Source of the DNA: Bdellovibrionales bacterium
GTDB lineage: Bacteria; Bdellovibrionota; Bdellovibrionia; Bdellovibrionales; JAGQZY01
NCBI GenBank assembly: GCA_019750295.1
Contig: JAIEOS010000008.1
Coordinates: 62,001 to 126,000 of the forward strand
Reading direction: 5' to 3'
Length of the DNA stretch: 64,000 nt
Shown here: piece by piece, positions 35,977 through 44,147 of the stretch
How the letters are laid out: each line of letters begins with the position of its first letter
Position numbering within the stretch: the first letter of the stretch is position 1
Notes under the pieces: model-generated
Databases searched by the model: none
What the model was told of the DNA's origin: nothing
The model's input: the letters and a program-made list of their open reading frames with translations, nothing else
Program-made: the position numbers and the translations under genes

Positions 35977-36776
35977 TGGACTACCGACCCACGCCACCGG
36001 ATGTACGACGTTTGCGCACCCAAAGAAAACTTCGCGAAAGAATCGGCATTAATATTTATGTCCTGCCGAACTTACTCACCACCTGCAATATGTTTTGCGG
36101 ATTCTTCTCGGTGATCTATGCGATGCGCGGAGAGTTCATCACCGCCGCTTACGCGATCGTGGTCGCGGCGATTTTCGATCTTCTCGACGGTCGCGTGGCC
36201 CGCTTAACAAAAACTTCGAGTGCTTTCGGAGCGGAGTATGATTCTTTAAGTGACGTGATCAGTTTTGGAATGGCTCCCGCCATCCTTTTATATCTTTGGG
36301 CACTTCAGCCTTTCGGTCGCGTGGGTTGGCTTGCGAGTTTCGCGATCCTCGCCTGCGCCGCTTTGCGATTAGCTCGATTCAATGTGCAAGCCTCTGAAGA
36401 GCGAAACTACTTTCAAGGTCTCCCCACACCCATGGCGGCGGGAATCGTCTCGAGCGCCGTCTTATGTTTTCATGATTTAGGCTGGGATGGATACAAGTCA
36501 CCCATTCTTTTAGGGGTCGCGATTCTACTGGCTCTCACAATGGTGAGCACTTTCCGTTATCGGAGCTTTAAAGATTTAGATTTTAGGAAGAAACAACCAT
36601 TTCCTGTTCTCGTGGTCGGCGTCTTGTTATTTATCGTCATCGCCTGGAGACCAGAAGTGATGTTGTTTGTTCTCTTCTTAACCTATGCTTCCCTCGGCGC
36701 TATTTTCGGCGTGTTCTTCTATGGGAAGCACAAAAAAGAAAGTCCAAATTATGACACCAATTTCCCGACCCATTAA
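35976..36776 (+). CDS. pssA: CDP-diacylglycerol-serine O-phosphatidyltransferase
   Basis: This 266-residue integral membrane enzyme makes phosphatidylserine, precursor of phosphatidylethanolamine. The CDP-alcohol phosphatidyltransferase signature is complete: LLDGRVARLTKTSSAFGAEYDSLSD, spanning the DG, AR, G and two D positions. The N-terminal helix PNLLTTCNMFCGFFSVIYA is typical of the PssA type with about eight helices. It is translationally coupled at its start (TAATG) and overlaps asd by 26 bases at its end. Confidence 0.92.
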   Translation: MDYRPTPPDVRRLRTQRKLRERIGINIYVLPNLLTTCNMFCGFFSVIYAMRGEFITAAYAIVVAAIFDLLDGRVARLTKTSSAFGAEYDSLSDVISFGMAPAILLYLWALQPFGRVGWLASFAILACAALRLARFNVQASEERNYFQGLPTPMAAGIVSSAVLCFHDLGWDGYKSPILLGVAILLALTMVSTFRYRSFKDLDFRKKQPFPVLVVGVLLFIVIAWRPEVMLFVLFLTYASLGAIFGVFFYGKHKKESPNYDTNFPTH

Positions 36777-37764
36777 CATCGGAATCGTTGGCGCCACGGG
36801 AATCGTGGGCGAAACATTTATGCAACTTTTGGATGAGCGAAAGATTCCCGTACAATCTCTGCGATTGTTCGCCAGTGAACAGTCCCTCGGAAAAAAGAAA
36901 AAATTTCGTGACCAAGATATTTCCATGGATGTTTTATCTCGAGACGGCTTTAAGGGTTTAGATCTCGTTTTCTTTTCCTCCGGTGATCCAATCAGCAAAG
37001 AATGGGCACCCATTGCCGTTGAATCCGGAGCGTTCGCTGTCGATAACTCGGCGGCCTTTCGCATGGACCCACAGACGGCCCTCGTTGTTCCAGAAATTAA
37101 TTTTGATCACATTAAAAATCCTAAAACTCCACAAATTATCGCCAACCCGAATTGCTCCACCATTCAGATGGTATTGCCGCTTCATGCGCTCAAGCATTTA
37201 GGATTATCGTCGGTACATGTGGCCTCTTACCAGGCCGTCAGTGGTTCCGGCCGAGATGGGATTGATGATCTAAAAAAACAATCAGCGGAATACCTCAAGG
37301 GCGAAAAACCCTCCGCCGGAGTGAATTTTAAAAAACCGATCAGCTTTGACTGCCATCCGATCATCGGGGGCTTAGATGACGATGGTTTTTGTTCGGAAGA
37401 AAACAAGATCGTTGCGGAAACTAAAAAAATTCTTTCACTTCCAGAGCTTAAGGTCTCTGCCTTTACAGTTCGAGTTCCCACAATGAATTCCCACGCGGAA
37501 GCCGTATGGGTCACTGTGGATAAGACGGTGCAAAAGGCGGACATCATTGAGTGCCTTAAAAACTATCAAGGCGTCCAAGTTCTCGAGGATCCCAGTCAGT
37601 TCCATCTCGTGAATGAAGTCAGCGGCAAAAATGATGTCTACGTGAGCCGTATTCGCCAATCCCGCGATTTCCCCAACACATGGATGATGTGGGTGGTGGC
37701 CGACAACGTTCGCCGTGGTGCCGCCACCAACGGTATATTCATCGCTGAGAAGCTATTCTCTTAA
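36751..37764 (+). CDS. asd: Aspartate-semialdehyde dehydrogenase
   Basis: This 337-residue enzyme of the lysine, threonine and methionine pathway also feeds diaminopimelate to the wall. The NADP site is NIGIVGATGIVGETF near the start. The catalytic Cys is in NPNCSTIQMVLPL, and GSGRDGIDDL and RVPTMNSHAEAVWV hold the binding residues. The longer open frame starts at 36685 within pssA, but MTPISRPINIG at 36751 fits the family. No terminator separates pssA and asd. Confidence 0.95.
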   Translation: MTPISRPINIGIVGATGIVGETFMQLLDERKIPVQSLRLFASEQSLGKKKKFRDQDISMDVLSRDGFKGLDLVFFSSGDPISKEWAPIAVESGAFAVDNSAAFRMDPQTALVVPEINFDHIKNPKTPQIIANPNCSTIQMVLPLHALKHLGLSSVHVASYQAVSGSGRDGIDDLKKQSAEYLKGEKPSAGVNFKKPISFDCHPIIGGLDDDGFCSEENKIVAETKKILSLPELKVSAFTVRVPTMNSHAEAVWVTVDKTVQKADIIECLKNYQGVQVLEDPSQFHLVNEVSGKNDVYVSRIRQSRDFPNTWMMWVVADNVRRGAATNGIFIAEKLFS

Positions 37765-37800
37765 TAGCATTTAGACACTCCTGAAAGACCTTCTCGAGCC

Positions 37801-37826
37801 AAGAGAGAATTTTGACATTCTCTCTT
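37801..37826 (+). terminator. Stem-loop after asd
   Basis: A perfect 10-bp stem (AAGAGAGAAT / ATTCTCTCTT) has a 6-base loop. It lies 37 bases after the asd stop. No T run follows, so efficiency is uncertain. Confidence 0.5.
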
Positions 37827-37846
37827 AAACATGACAGCCTTAAAAG

Positions 37847-39202
37847 ATGAAGATTTTCCTATATATCAGCGTCTTATTATGGAGCAGCTTGAGCCTCGCC
37901 GAGCTCAAGGTGAACAGTATCACTGGGTATTCCAGAATTGTCGATTTTAACCAAACGATTGATAAACCACCGGTCCGAATTTTTGGTGGCTCAGCCAATG
38001 GAAATGCAACCAATGGCTGCGCGAGCGGTCAAACTAACAGTACATCTCCTTGCAATAGCTGCGGACCCGCCGAGACAGTTTGCAATCTCAACCAAATTTA
38101 CAGCACATTAAGATTATCTTTTCAGATTTTATCGACAACAATGACTACGGGAACTCCCAAAATTGTCTACCAAGGTCCCTCTTCTGGAAATGATACTCCC
38201 ATCGGGCAACCCGACACCGCGGTCACCGGAGTTAATCAGCCCAGAAACGTCAGCGTGACATGGGGAGAAATTTGTAATGCGATCAATTCCGGGGACAGCT
38301 CGTGCTCGAATGCTGACGGAGGACAACTGGTTCTCAAAGTGGGCATTGATCAAGATGGCTCTGGTCTCGGAAGTGGGGACGACTTCTGGAGTATAACTGT
38401 TGTCTTTAGATCAGGTAATGCGCTGACAGGTAACGCTCTGAGTGGGGCGGATTGCAAAGGTCTCTGCGCCTACACGTTGTTTCCCGGGGACGAAAAGGCT
38501 TTTATTCAGAATGTAAGATTCAATACTGTGCCCAACGCTATTCTCTCGCGCGCGTATCTTTTTTGCGAAGCGGGAAATGATAGTGACGCCACCGGTTTTG
38601 ATAATATTGTTCCTGTTTGGAATCCACTTCCTAAATTTCTCACGGTCACTAACAATAACATCGTCGAGGAAACGATTGAGGGTTTTGGAAATGATCAAAC
38701 GTACTACTGTCGATCTGCGGTCGAAGATGAGGCCGGAAACATTGGACTGTATAGTGCTACGGGATTTGGAAATCCGGCCGGAGGAGACAATGGACTTGAT
38801 CCCAGCACCACCACGGACAGCTCCTGCCCCGCCGATGGCTTGTGCCATTTTGTAAAACCGTCAGCCGTCATCGGTCTCTTCGCCGACAAACAGCAATGTT
38901 TTATTGCGACGGCGGCTTTTGGATCTCCTCTCAACTCCCATGTGGCATCGTTAAGAGAGTTCCGCAAAAAATTTCTTCTCACTCACAAACCGGGGCAAGC
39001 TTTTGTGCGTTGGTATTATAAGACCGGGCCGGCCTGGGCGCAGTGGATCCAACAAAGTCCTTATCGCATGCTGGGGGCCAGAATTTTGTTAACTCCGGTC
39101 ATTGGATTTGCCTACGCTCTTCTCTACTGGCCCTGGACTTTGTCCCTCGGGGTTTTTGCAGTATTGTTATATTTTAGACGGCAGCGAAAGGTTTTGGCGT
39201 GA
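37847..39202 (+). CDS. Secreted protein with CFI-box C-terminal sorting domain
   Basis: The protein has 451 residues. After a signal peptide (FLYISVLLWSSLSLAELK) comes a large extracytoplasmic domain. It is rich in Asn, Gly and Ser, and has paired cysteines (NGCASGQTNSTSPCNSCGPAETVCN, broken by the linker) that suggest disulphides. At about 350-365 is the CFI-box CFIATAAFGSPL, followed by KFLLTHKPGQAFVRWYYKTGP and two membrane helices with a basic end (RRQRK). This C-terminal module is a known proteobacterial envelope-sorting signal. Translation of the next gene overlaps its stop by four bases. Confidence 0.8.
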   Translation: MKIFLYISVLLWSSLSLAELKVNSITGYSRIVDFNQTIDKPPVRIFGGSANGNATNGCASGQTNSTSPCNSCGPAETVCNLNQIYSTLRLSFQILSTTMTTGTPKIVYQGPSSGNDTPIGQPDTAVTGVNQPRNVSVTWGEICNAINSGDSSCSNADGGQLVLKVGIDQDGSGLGSGDDFWSITVVFRSGNALTGNALSGADCKGLCAYTLFPGDEKAFIQNVRFNTVPNAILSRAYLFCEAGNDSDATGFDNIVPVWNPLPKFLTVTNNNIVEETIEGFGNDQTYYCRSAVEDEAGNIGLYSATGFGNPAGGDNGLDPSTTTDSSCPADGLCHFVKPSAVIGLFADKQQCFIATAAFGSPLNSHVASLREFRKKFLLTHKPGQAFVRWYYKTGPAWAQWIQQSPYRMLGARILLTPVIGFAYALLYWPWTLSLGVFAVLLYFRRQRKVLA

Positions 39203-40017
39203 AGTTCTTTTTGGGGGCACTGAGTATTTTGGGCGGAATGACGACCGCATTTGCTGCGGAAAAGCCGCCGCTCGAACCACCTTACACGCGCTCTTCGTCC
39301 TCAGTCTATCCCGACAGCGCCCCGATCCCTAAGCCCTCTCACACCGATGACGAGGCTTATTATTACGATGACTCTCGCGGTAGCGATGCTCTCTACTATG
39401 ATCTTGATAATATTCCGACAACAACGGGAAGTGCCTTTGTTCGCTTCGGGATGATCTCCCCTTTTGAAATCGAAGGCGACGGCGGTCGTACGTATAAAGA
39501 TGTGTACACCGATAAACCGTCTTTTATCGTTTACGGCGAGTACGAAAAAATTCTCAGTAAATCATTAGGGAGCTGGACATTAAAATTGGGAAGTGGCGCC
39601 ACGTTCACCGATGGAAATGGTCGTTTTGCCAATGGCGCCGTCTCTGCGACTCCGCCCAAAGAAAAATTCTCCTTCGTGGTTTTTCCCAATACCGCGCTTC
39701 TCAATTATAAATTTCGTTTCTCTGACACTCAAAAAATTACGCCCTACGTGGAAGCCGGCGGCGGTTACTTCGCATTTATCGAATATCGTAGCGATGGCGA
39801 TCGAACCGTCCTCGGAGGAGCTCCAGTTCTGGCAGGTGCTGCCGGAATCCTCATTAACACAACGATCCTTAATAAAAATGCGGGCACCATCTTGTACGAG
39901 CAGTACGGCGTCCACAAAATGTGGTTCGACTTCCAGTTCCGCCAAAACATCGGTCTCAACGACCAAAAAGACTTCACCTCCAGCATGTACACCGCCGGCT
40001 TCGGCCTCGGCTTCTAA
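39199..40017 (+). CDS. Outer-membrane beta-barrel-like secreted protein, coupled to the CFI-box gene
   Basis: It starts at a GTG that overlaps the previous stop (GTGA), so 272 residues. Signal peptide (FLGALSILGGMTTAFAAE) is followed by a Pro/Tyr/Asp-rich linker. The rest alternates as in a barrel: LKLGSGATFTDGNGRF, FVVFPNTALLNYKFRF, ITPYVEAGGGYFAFIEYR. It ends in Phe, as is usual for outer-membrane barrels. The name is unknown. Its stop is two bases before a hairpin element. Confidence 0.7.
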   Translation: MKFFLGALSILGGMTTAFAAEKPPLEPPYTRSSSSVYPDSAPIPKPSHTDDEAYYYDDSRGSDALYYDLDNIPTTTGSAFVRFGMISPFEIEGDGGRTYKDVYTDKPSFIVYGEYEKILSKSLGSWTLKLGSGATFTDGNGRFANGAVSATPPKEKFSFVVFPNTALLNYKFRFSDTQKITPYVEAGGGYFAFIEYRSDGDRTVLGGAPVLAGAAGILINTTILNKNAGTILYEQYGVHKMWFDFQFRQNIGLNDQKDFTSSMYTAGFGLGF

Positions 40018-40019
40018 TC

Positions 40020-40105
40020 GGTACCCGGTACCTTTTGCGGAGGCGCCGTGTAAAAAACTGACCCCCCAATTTTATACATCGCATCCGCAAAAAGGACCTG
40101 GTACC
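40020..40105. repeat. GGTACC-type hairpin element (copy 2)
   Basis: The left arm starts GGTACCCGGTACCTTTTGC and the right arm ends GGACCTGGTACC. The two pair with several mismatches over about 31 bases. The element fills 86 of the 96 bases between the previous stop and the truA start. It carries the same ends as the copy at 53542, with a different middle. Confidence 0.8.
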
Positions 40106-40113
40106 TAAGAGGC

Positions 40114-40887
40114 GTGTATAAGATTTTGCTCAATGTGGCTTATGATGGAAAAGACTATTACGGGTGGCAGCGCCAGGAAAAGTGGGAGAACACCGTTCAG
40201 GGTGTTCTAGAGCTGCATCTGAGCCGGATTTTTAATAAAAAAGTCACTGTGGTCGGATCGGGCCGCACTGATCGTGGAACCCACGCCTTGTCGCAATGGG
40301 CCCATTCGAACGTTCCCAAAGATCCGACCAATATGAACCTCGCCTACCGGCTGAACCGCATGACCCCCGACACCCTGCGCATCAAGGGAGTCTACCTCGC
40401 ACCCAATAACTTCCATGCTCAGCGCTCGGTGGTCAAAAAGAAGTATATCTACCGAATCGACAACAATGAGTTCCCCAATCCCTTTGACCTCCATTACAGC
40501 CACCACGTAAAAAAGCCTCTCGACGTCAATTTGTTAAATAATTTAGCTAGTTGCCTTGTCGGAAAACAAGATTTTGCCAGCTTTCAGACTTCGGGTACTG
40601 AGGTCGAAACGACCGTAAGAACCATCTTTGAAGCCTATTGGGAAGTGCGTAAAGGCCACCGTCTCGTCTTCCACGTGGTGGGCGATGGCTTCCTGAAACA
40701 GATGGTTCGGAACCTTGTTGGCACCATGCTTTGGTGTGCGACGAAAAAAGAGGCTCCTGCCCTCTTTCGCCAAATGCTCGAATCTAGGGACCGTAGAGAG
40801 TCGATGGCTGCCGCCCCGGCCCACGGTCTCTTTTTAAAGTGGGTAAAATATCCTAGCGAACTTGACAATAAGTGCCGAAAACTATAA
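40114..40887 (+). CDS. truA: tRNA pseudouridine(38-40) synthase
   Basis: This 257-residue enzyme modifies the anticodon arm of many tRNAs. The catalytic Asp53 is in GSGRTDRGTHALSQ; NVAYDGKDYYGWQRQ begins the family core, and HAQRSVVKKKYIYRI follows. The start is a GTG. A possible ribosome site (AAGAGG) stands only one base before it, closer than usual, because the hairpin element occupies the gap. The promoter of rplM lies in its last codons. Confidence 0.94.
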   Translation: MYKILLNVAYDGKDYYGWQRQEKWENTVQGVLELHLSRIFNKKVTVVGSGRTDRGTHALSQWAHSNVPKDPTNMNLAYRLNRMTPDTLRIKGVYLAPNNFHAQRSVVKKKYIYRIDNNEFPNPFDLHYSHHVKKPLDVNLLNNLASCLVGKQDFASFQTSGTEVETTVRTIFEAYWEVRKGHRLVFHVVGDGFLKQMVRNLVGTMLWCATKKEAPALFRQMLESRDRRESMAAAPAHGLFLKWVKYPSELDNKCRKL

Positions 40888-40888
40888 C
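40862..40888 (+). promoter_or_regulatory. Predicted sigma70 promoter of rplM-rpsI
   Basis: A perfect TTGACA and TATAAC separated by 15 bases overlap the truA stop codon. Transcription would begin about 30 bases before the rplM ATG. The short spacing lowers confidence, and the gene may also be read from truA. Confidence 0.45.
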
Positions 40889-40920
40889 ACTTTTCTCTCT
40901 TTTAGATTGTAGGAGCTCAA

Positions 40921-41349
40921 ATGGGAACTTGGACAGCAAACGCTGCTGAAATTGATAGAAAATGGTTCATCGTCGACGCCAACGGAAAAAGCCTTGGTCG
41001 TTTAGCAACCGAAGTCGCAACCATTCTTCGCGGCAAACACAAACCAACTTTTACTCCCCACTGTGATACGGGCGATTTCGTTGTTGTGATCAACGCGAAA
41101 AACGTAACTATCACTGGTAATAAATGGGATGCGAAAAAGTATTATACTCACTCTCGCTTTTTCGGTTCTCTTAAAGAGATGAGCGCAAAAGAAGTTCGTG
41201 ATAAAAATCCAACCTTCATGTTCGAAGAAGCCGTACAAGGTATGCTTCCTAAGAATCGTTTGGGTCGTATGATGCTTAAAAAATTAAAAGTTTATGAAGG
41301 TGCCGAACACCCTCACGCAACTCAAAAGCCAGAAGCTTTAAACATATAA
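40921..41349 (+). CDS. rplM: Large-subunit ribosomal protein L13
   Basis: This 142-residue protein of the 50S subunit contains the whole family pattern: [27 protein letters not shown], then [17 protein letters not shown], then [26 protein letters not shown] stands in front of the ATG. It is the first gene of the usual rplM-rpsI pair, with 10 bases to the next start. Confidence 0.98.
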   Translation: MGTWTANAAEIDRKWFIVDANGKSLGRLATEVATILRGKHKPTFTPHCDTGDFVVVINAKNVTITGNKWDAKKYYTHSRFFGSLKEMSAKEVRDKNPTFMFEEAVQGMLPKNRLGRMMLKKLKVYEGAEHPHATQKPEALNI

Positions 41350-41359
41350 CGGGGACGAA

Positions 41360-41758
41360 ATGGCAGCAGACAAAAAAGTTTTCTACGCAACAGGAAGAAG
41401 AAAAACCAGCACCGCTCGTGTATTCATGAAGAACGGAACTGGCAAAATCGAAATCAACGGTAAAACTCCAGAACAGTATCTTGGAATGTCCGCATCTCGC
41501 GCAGCGATCATGCAACCTCTTTTCCTCGTGAACAAAAACGGAAAAGTGGATCTCGATGTCACAGTGAAAGGTGGCGGCGAGTCTGGACAAGCAGGCGCCA
41601 TTCGCCACGCAGTTTCTCGTGCCCTTGTCACTTTAGACGAAGCGAACCGTCCTCCTCTTAAAAAAGCAGGCTTCTTAACTCGCGATGCTCGTGAAGTGGA
41701 AAGAAAGAAATACGGGAAACACGGAGCTCGTAAATCGACTCAGTTCTCTAAACGTTAA
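41360..41758 (+). CDS. rpsI: Small-subunit ribosomal protein S9
   Basis: This 132-residue protein of the 30S head shows [21 protein letters not shown] near the start and the conserved basic tail [10 protein letters not shown] that reaches into the P-site tRNA. GGGGAC precedes the ATG. It is cotranscribed with rplM and followed by a strong terminator. Confidence 0.98.
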   Translation: MAADKKVFYATGRRKTSTARVFMKNGTGKIEINGKTPEQYLGMSASRAAIMQPLFLVNKNGKVDLDVTVKGGGESGQAGAIRHAVSRALVTLDEANRPPLKKAGFLTRDAREVERKKYGKHGARKSTQFSKR

Positions 41759-41800
41759 TCTTTTTTATGTCATCCCCGGCGAACGCTTGGGATCTCAACG

Positions 41801-41833
41801 AAAAAAGCCCACAATCGTGGGCTTTTTTTTTTT
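41801..41833 (+). terminator. Terminator of rplM-rpsI (works both ways)
   Basis: The stem AAGCCCAC / GTGGGCTT has a 4-base loop and is flanked by A and T runs. It also lies after the stop of the minus-strand gene at 41852. Confidence 0.93.
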
Positions 41834-41851
41834 GTAGTGAATCCTCTCAAA

Positions 41852-42160
41852 CTATTGCTGAACTGGTGCTGGGCGAATGGAATCGGCAGCCATCTCGCGA
41901 GCGCGTCTCTGCATATTGTCGAGATCTCTTCCGATTTGAGTGGCCGTGCTGGTCACTGTCTCACGAACATCTGTCGCAATTGTCGAAGCTTTGTTGACCG
42001 TCGTTGTGTAAGTTTGAACGGTGCTGTCCCAAGCTTTGTTTTTTGCATTGCAAGCCGCATTGAAAGCTTTCACCGCAGCACAACGAGCTTTACCTAAGTG
42101 ACTGGCGGACTCTAAGTTCACCTCGTTGCCCTTGATGGTGACGACCACATTGGCGCCCAT
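41852..42160 (-). CDS. Small Ala/Thr-rich ORF of unknown function, possibly with a broken 5' end
   Basis: 102 residues are read from the ATG at 42160, but the frame stays open 28 more codons (to a TAA near 42245) with no ATG, GTG or TTG. The upstream codons read ELALEKLHKENVAQITEHYK, which looks like real protein. A neighbouring frame holds ATGATG at 42238-42244, so a single-base shift would join a start to it. The main part has helix-type spacing (KARCAAVKAFNAACNAKNKAWD, then TATQIGRDLDNMQRRAREM), suggesting a coiled coil. It has no signal peptide or recognised family. Confidence 0.45.
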   Translation of the reverse strand: MGANVVVTIKGNEVNLESASHLGKARCAAVKAFNAACNAKNKAWDSTVQTYTTTVNKASTIATDVRETVTSTATQIGRDLDNMQRRAREMAADSIRPAPVQQ

Positions 42161-42352
42161 GCAACCCGCTTTTAAATCTTTATAGTGCTCCGTAATTTGA
42201 GCGACGTTTTCTTTATGAAGTTTTTCAAGCGCTAATTCATCATTTTATCGTTCTCTAAAAAAATAATCTTTTTTGAATCCAAATCTCCTTTTCCCGCATC
42301 TAAGAGGTATAAAGAGCAGTTCATCTGCCAAATGATTAAAGAGAGGTCTTTT

Positions 42353-43165
42353 ATGTCAGAAAAAATCGCAAGAAATTTAGTAGTTTACCCACTTATGATC
42401 TTAGCCGTTGTCCTTCAGGTCTACTTTGCCATGATCCTGATGACCGTGCCGGCTCTGGCTCAAGACGACACTTCTACTACAAAGGTGGAGTCCCAGCTCC
42501 CCAAAAAGCAGGCGGCGGTTATAGATACGCGTGCCGTAGCTCCCCAAGAAGATGATGTGGATAAAACAAACAAAATTCAGATCAGTTTAAGCTCTACTAC
42601 AAATGACGGCGAGGATGTTGGAGCTGCAACAATCTCTAACGAAGAGAAAAAAGAGATTCGAGACAAAATTCGTACTGTAAAACAGCTTATGAAAACTCAA
42701 ATGAATCTGGGCGAAGACACCGACAAACTCGAAGCCACTCTCGCCGAATTAATCGAGAAAAAGATACAACACAAGAAAAGACCGCGCACAGAATCTGAAA
42801 TATTTTACGAGGGCTTAGACGACATCTTAGTTCCGATCTTTTTGTTTCTGACCTTTGCTGGAGTTTTCGGGGCTAAATATTATTTTGCCTATCGCACTCG
42901 TCGCGAGCAGCTGGATCTCTATCGACTCGCTATCGAGAAAGGCCAGCCCATTCCCGCAGATGTTTTTGCGACCTCTGAAAGCAAGGGACGCTCTTGGCAG
43001 GACGAAATGAGTCGCGGGATCAAATTTGTCCTGGTTGGACTCGGTCTTGCTTTATTTTTCCAGACAGTGGGCGCACCTTGGGCGATTGGCGCCGTCTTTA
43101 CGTTTATCGGGTTAGGTCAATTGGGTTCAGCCTATATTAAGAAAAATTCTCAACCTCAAAAATAG
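42353..43165 (+). CDS. Membrane protein with DUF6249-like end, upstream of an ECF sigma factor
   Basis: The ATG at 42353 is preferred over 42332 because GAGAGG lies six bases in front. The protein has 270 residues: an N-terminal helix (LMILAVVLQVYFAMILMTV) ending VPALAQD, a charged periplasmic-type segment, then three helices in the last 110 residues. Between them is REQLDLYRLAIEKGQPIPADVF, which is characteristic of DUF6249-type proteins. This family is often found with ECF sigma factors. The sigma gene starts 20 bases after it, so they are probably one transcript. Confidence 0.75.
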   Translation: MSEKIARNLVVYPLMILAVVLQVYFAMILMTVPALAQDDTSTTKVESQLPKKQAAVIDTRAVAPQEDDVDKTNKIQISLSSTTNDGEDVGAATISNEEKKEIRDKIRTVKQLMKTQMNLGEDTDKLEATLAELIEKKIQHKKRPRTESEIFYEGLDDILVPIFLFLTFAGVFGAKYYFAYRTRREQLDLYRLAIEKGQPIPADVFATSESKGRSWQDEMSRGIKFVLVGLGLALFFQTVGAPWAIGAVFTFIGLGQLGSAYIKKNSQPQK

Positions 43166-43185
43166 ATCAGAGAAAGAAGCCGAGA

Positions 43186-43782
43186 ATGTTGAGCGATGCC
43201 GAACTGATTGCCCGGGTTGTTGTCGAGGGTGATCGAAACTCTTACAGTGAACTGATTCAAAGATATCAGTCCTCCCTTCGCGGGTTTTTCTTAAAACTCG
43301 CCGGTGGAGATCAAGCTCTTGCTGACGACCTCTCGCAAGAAACTTTCATCTCCGCCTACAAGGGGCTTTCGAGTTTTAAAGGCCACGCGAAATTTAGTAC
43401 CTGGTTATTTTCCATCGGTAAAAACGTATTTTTGCAGAACGCTCGAAAACATCACGAGACTCCCATGGACCCCGTCATCCTGAGCGAAAGCGAAGGATCT
43501 CAAGGCGGATCTGAGATCCTTCGCTCTGCTCAGGATGACAAACGCGCTCAGGATGACGAACGAGCTCAGGATTACGGGAGAAGAATGGACATCCACCGCG
43601 CTCTCAAGGAACTCGATAGCGACGACCGCCTGGTTCTCGGCTTGTGCTACGTTCAGGAACTCACCCATCCCGAAGTCGCAGAGATTCTGCAAATTCCCTT
43701 GGGAACAGTAAAAACCAATGTCCTTCGTGCCAAAGAAAAGCTAAAGTTAAAACTCCTTTCCTACCAAGGAAGTGCTCAATGA
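43186..43782 (+). CDS. ECF RNA-polymerase sigma factor with repeat-derived linker insertion
   Basis: The protein has 198 residues. Region 2 has QALADDLSQETFISAYKGLSSF and KFSTWLFSIGKNVFLQNARK; region 4 has LVLGLCYVQELTHPEVAEIL and LGTVKTNVLRAKEKLKLKL. Both are standard. The linker between them (about residues 96-132) is not: it encodes PVILSESEGSQGG, SEILRSAQDD and three AQDxxR units. It comes from a palindromic DNA repeat that stays in frame. The gene overlaps the next ATG by four bases (ATGA), as sigma/anti-sigma pairs often do. Confidence 0.9.
   Translation: MLSDAELIARVVVEGDRNSYSELIQRYQSSLRGFFLKLAGGDQALADDLSQETFISAYKGLSSFKGHAKFSTWLFSIGKNVFLQNARKHHETPMDPVILSESEGSQGGSEILRSAQDDKRAQDDERAQDYGRRMDIHRALKELDSDDRLVLGLCYVQELTHPEVAEILQIPLGTVKTNVLRAKEKLKLKLLSYQGSAQ
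43474..43581. repeat. Palindromic repeat plus three 18-bp units, in frame within the sigma gene
   Basis: Arms of about 29 bases (43474-43502 and 43512-43539) start GTCATCCTGAGCGAAAGCGA and return as TGAGATCCTTCGCTCTGC. Three tandem 18-base units follow at 43528, 43546 and 43564, each beginning GCTCAGGAT. From memory the sequence belongs to a very widely spread GTCATCCTGAGC / GATCCTTCGCT family seen in many bacterial genomes. It adds 36 codons without a stop. Confidence 0.85.
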
Positions 43783-44147
43783 ACATGAACAAAACCGATT
43801 TAGAAAAACAATTAGATCTCGATATCGAAAACTTCCTGATGGAAAATCCGCCAGAGAGTGAAGTCTTTACCCAAAATGTATTAAGTGCTTTGCCTCAAGA
43901 GCCGCGCCTCGCTTGGATCACAAGCACCGGCCCAGTGTTGGGTGGCTTGTTCGGCCTCTGCTTTCTCTATTTCGTCACACCGATGAGTTTGAGTGTTGTG
44001 TTGTCTTATATTCCATTTACACTCAATGCGATCAAAGCGTTGATCGAGAGTGCCCCTCAATATTTGATGCACGCGACGGTGATCTCTACATTGAGCGCCG
44101 CCGGTTTGGCCTACTGGCTGCTCTCCGATGAAGAAAAGGTGTTCTAA
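43779..44147 (+). CDS. Transmembrane partner (putative anti-sigma factor) of the ECF sigma factor
   Basis: This 122-residue protein starts at an ATG overlapping the sigma stop (ATGA), with AAGGA eight bases in front. The first 50 residues are polar and acidic (KTDLEKQLDLDIENFLMENPPE), as expected for a cytoplasmic sigma-binding part. Two hydrophobic helices follow (GPVLGGLFGLCFLYFVTPM and LMHATVISTLSAAGLAYWLL). No zinc-binding HxxxCxxC is present, so it is not of the classical ZAS type. The role is inferred from position. Confidence 0.65.
   Translation: MNMNKTDLEKQLDLDIENFLMENPPESEVFTQNVLSALPQEPRLAWITSTGPVLGGLFGLCFLYFVTPMSLSVVLSYIPFTLNAIKALIESAPQYLMHATVISTLSAAGLAYWLLSDEEKVF

Noticed and set aside
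43528-43581. Three direct 18-base repeats as a possible CRISPR start
   Set aside because: Units are too short, without spacers, and inside a coding frame.
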